A stretch of DNA of 64,000 bases, from the NCBI GenBank assembly GCA_035295745.1, contig DATGIL010000065.1, positions 1 through 64,000 on the forward strand, given 5' to 3'. The number at the start of each line of letters is the position of its first letter. Position 1 is the stretch's first letter. The notes under the pieces were generated by a model. The model saw only the letters and a list, made by a program, of their open reading frames with translations. It did not search any database and was not told the origin of the DNA. Source of the DNA: JAIQFL01 sp035295745. GTDB taxonomy: Bacteria > Acidobacteriota > Terriglobia > Bryobacterales > Bryobacteraceae. The position numbers and the translations under genes are program-made. Below are positions 61,971 through 64,000 of the stretch, in pieces.

Positions 61971-64000
61971 CTACCCCTTCGGTTCCAGCGCCAGTTCGAC
62001 CACTTCCTCCATCGATCGGACGTAGTCAATCTTCATCTCGCCGATCTGTTCCGTCTTCAAGTCCTCGCGCACGTTGACTTCGTTTTCGTGCGGAAGAATC
62101 ACTTCGCGAACGCCCCCGCGTTTCGCCGCGAGCACCTTTTCCTTGATGCCGCCCACTGGCAACACCTGGCCGGTGAGGGTAATTTCGCCCGTCATCGCGA
62201 GATTCACCTTCACCCGCCGGTCCGTCAACATCGAAAGGAGCGCCGCCGCCATCGTGATGCCTGCCGACGGGCCGTCCTTCGGGATGGCGCCCGCCGGCAC
62301 GTGCACGTGAATGTCGCTGGTCTTGAATAGGTCTGGATCCACGCCGTATTTCGTGGCATTTCCTCTTACCCACGTGAGCGCGGCCTGCACCGATTCCTGC
62401 ATCACCGGACCAAGCTGGCCCGTCATGATCAACCCTTTGTTGCCGCCGGGCATCCGCCCCGCTTCGATGAACAGAACATCGCCGCCCACGGGAGTCCATG
62501 CCAGTCCCACCGCGACTCCGGCGCGCCGCGTGCGCTCGGCGACTTCGGTATCGGTGCGGAAGCGCGGCGGACCGAGGTCGCGCTCCACCAACTCGGGAGT
62601 CACTTCCACCTTCTCGCGCGTGCCTTCGGCGATGCGCCGCGCCTGCTTCCGGCAGATCGTTCCGATCTCGCGTTCCAGGTTGCGGACACCCGCCTCACGC
62701 GTGTAACGCCGCACCACGAATCGCATCGCTTCGTCCGTGAACTGGATGTCCTCTTCTCCCGACAGACCATTCGCCGTAATCTGCCGGGGCACCAGATATC
62801 GGAATGCGATGATGACCTTCTCCTGCTCGGTGTAGCCTTCGAGCGGGATGATCTCCATGCGATCGCGCAGCGCGTCAGGGACCGGATCGAGCACGTTCGC
62901 CGTCGTGATGAACAGCACTTTCGATAGATCGAACGGCACGTCGAGGTAGTTGTCGCGAAAAGTCGAATTCTGCTCCGGATCGAGCACTTCGAGCAGTGCC
63001 GATGCAGGATCTCCACGGAAGTCGCGGCCCAGTTTGTCCACCTCGTCGAGCATGAAGACCGGATCGTTGGTCCCGGTGCGCCGCAGCGACTGGATAATCT
63101 GCCCGGGCAGGGCGCCGATATACGTTCGCCGATGGCCGCGAATCTCCGCTTCGTCGTGCATGCCGCCCATGGAGATGCGTGCGAACTTGCGATCGAGGGC
63201 GCGCGCGATAGATCGTCCCAAGGAAGTTTTTCCGACACCGGGCGGCCCGACGAAGCACAGGATCGGCCCTTTCACCACCGGTTTCAATTGCAGGACGGCG
63301 AGGTAATCCAGAATGCGATTCTTGACTTTCTCCAGATCGTAGTGATCTTCGTTGAGGATTTCGGCTGCGCGACGCACATCCACTTGCGACGCCGAGGAAA
63401 CGCTCCAAGGCAGGTTGCCGATCCATTCCAGGTAGGTTCGCGTGACACCGTATTCAGGAGACGCCGGCGACAGGCGCGCCAGCCGGCTCAATTCGCGCAT
63501 CGCTTCGGTCTTCACCTCGGCGGGAAGTCCGGCCGCTTCGAGCTTTTGACGGAGATCTTCGGTGTCGCGGGTTGACTCGTCGGATTCTCCCAACTCCTTC
63601 TGAATCGCCTTCAACTGTTCGCGCAAATAGAACTCGCGCTGATTCTGCGAAAGCTGCCCTTGCACCTGGGATTGAATGCGGTTGCGCAGCTCCAACAGTT
63701 CCAACTCCAACGTGAGGTGGCGATGGACCTCGTTCAGGCGCACTCGCCCGTCGGCCTGTTCGAGCAGGTGCTGCCGTTCCACCGGGCTCAGAGAAGGCAC
63801 ATTGCCGGCGACGAAATCGGCCAGTTTGCCGGGTTCGGTGATCTGCGCGGCGGTGGATGCCAGATCTTCGGAAAGATTGGGAGTACCGGCCACGATCTGT
63901 TGGAACAGGCTCACCACGTTCTGCCGGAGCGCCTCCATCTCAGGCGTGTTCTCAGGTTCCAGGTCGGCGATGCGTTCCACGTGGGCTTTGAGAAAGGGCT
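61971..64000 (-). CDS. lon: Lon ATP-dependent protease (5' end outside the window)
   Basis: The 676 codons present include the end of the N-terminal substrate domain, a coiled-coil region (LELELLELRNRIQSQVQGQL), the AAA+ module (Walker A GPPGVGKTS, Walker B VFMLDEVDK) and the S16 protease domain with the catalytic Ser in KDGPSAGIT and Lys in GIKEKVLAAKRGG. Reading continues in frame to base 64000 as PFLKAHVERI, so the start is beyond the window; roughly 130 residues are missing if length is typical (about 800). The gene is convergent with the pirin operon. Confidence 0.96.
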   Translation of the reverse strand, partial: PFLKAHVERIADLEPENTPEMEALRQNVVSLFQQIVAGTPNLSEDLASTAAQITEPGKLADFVAGNVPSLSPVERQHLLEQADGRVRLNEVHRHLTLELELLELRNRIQSQVQGQLSQNQREFYLREQLKAIQKELGESDESTRDTEDLRQKLEAAGLPAEVKTEAMRELSRLARLSPASPEYGVTRTYLEWIGNLPWSVSSASQVDVRRAAEILNEDHYDLEKVKNRILDYLAVLQLKPVVKGPILCFVGPPGVGKTSLGRSIARALDRKFARISMGGMHDEAEIRGHRRTYIGALPGQIIQSLRRTGTNDPVFMLDEVDKLGRDFRGDPASALLEVLDPEQNSTFRDNYLDVPFDLSKVLFITTANVLDPVPDALRDRMEIIPLEGYTEQEKVIIAFRYLVPRQITANGLSGEEDIQFTDEAMRFVVRRYTREAGVRNLEREIGTICRKQARRIAEGTREKVEVTPELVERDLGPPRFRTDTEVAERTRRAGVAVGLAWTPVGGDVLFIEAGRMPGGNKGLIMTGQLGPVMQESVQAALTWVRGNATKYGVDPDLFKTSDIHVHVPAGAIPKDGPSAGITMAAALLSMLTDRRVKVNLAMTGEITLTGQVLPVGGIKEKVLAAKRGGVREVILPHENEVNVREDLKTEQIGEMKIDYVRSMEEVVELALEPKG

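Overview
The window looks like a chromosomal segment of a soil acidobacterium, most likely near Candidatus Solibacter (Bryobacterales). The evidence is the GC-rich coding sequence, two large ADOP-type (acidobacterial duplicated orphan permease) ABC permeases with a PadR regulator beside one of them, PD40/TolB-type propeller proteins, an OmpR-type winged helix fused to a propeller, a 1496-residue SBBP-repeat surface protein and a PEP-CTERM protein. This placement is inferred from gene families, not from a marker gene. No rRNA, tRNA, CRISPR array, phage gene or transposase was recognised.

Layout. 1-6.3 kb: a divergent gene cut by the window edge, a secreted protein that may be frameshifted, a YbiT-type ABC-F ATPase, and a run of two DUF6644-like membrane proteins, a DUF6152-like protein and a secreted propeller protein. 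6.6-15 kb: CoA-binding protein, PadR-ADOP pair, membrane protein, GNAT, MFS exporter and a DJ-1/PfpI protein. 14.9-20.7 kb: a tightly coupled alternative Hsp70 operon (857-aa helical protein, J-like protein, GrpE-like protein, Hsp70, zinc ribbon). Beside it is a decayed alkaline-ceramidase-like gene and then a free-standing protein that aligns by eye with the catalytic core of the anthrax oedema factor/CyaA/ExoY nucleotidyl cyclases. 22.2-24.4 kb: a fused TrpE-TrpG anthranilate synthase.

24.6-32.3 kb: a quinohemoprotein amine dehydrogenase operon in the order alpha, radical SAM QhnD, gamma (QhnC), beta, subtilisin-like QhnE. Its open reading frames overlap from qhnA to qhnB, and repeat elements with conserved hairpins flank the structural genes. 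A broken CusA/CzcA RND pump remnant abuts qhnE. 32.3-39.7 kb: PEP-CTERM protein, SBBP protein and winged-helix/propeller regulator. 40-48.4 kb: ankyrin/LRR protein, TIM-barrel isomerase-like protein, a DUF2339-DUF3999 pair and a roughly 150-bp tandem repeat. 48.4-64 kb: a second ADOP permease, an M50-like peptidase, a PEP mutase/ICL-family enzyme, an FAD oxidoreductase, PrsW, an ACT protein, a BI-1-like protein, exported MsrA, an M1 peptidase, a DoxX-MarR-pirin operon and Lon (5' end outside the window).

The strongest leads are the ExoY/CyaA-like cyclase candidate at 21336-22175, the five-gene alternative Hsp70 operon with an atypical J protein, and the acidobacterial qhn operon with every known cross-link residue conserved in its gamma subunit. 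All domain calls were made by reading the sequence. No database search was run.
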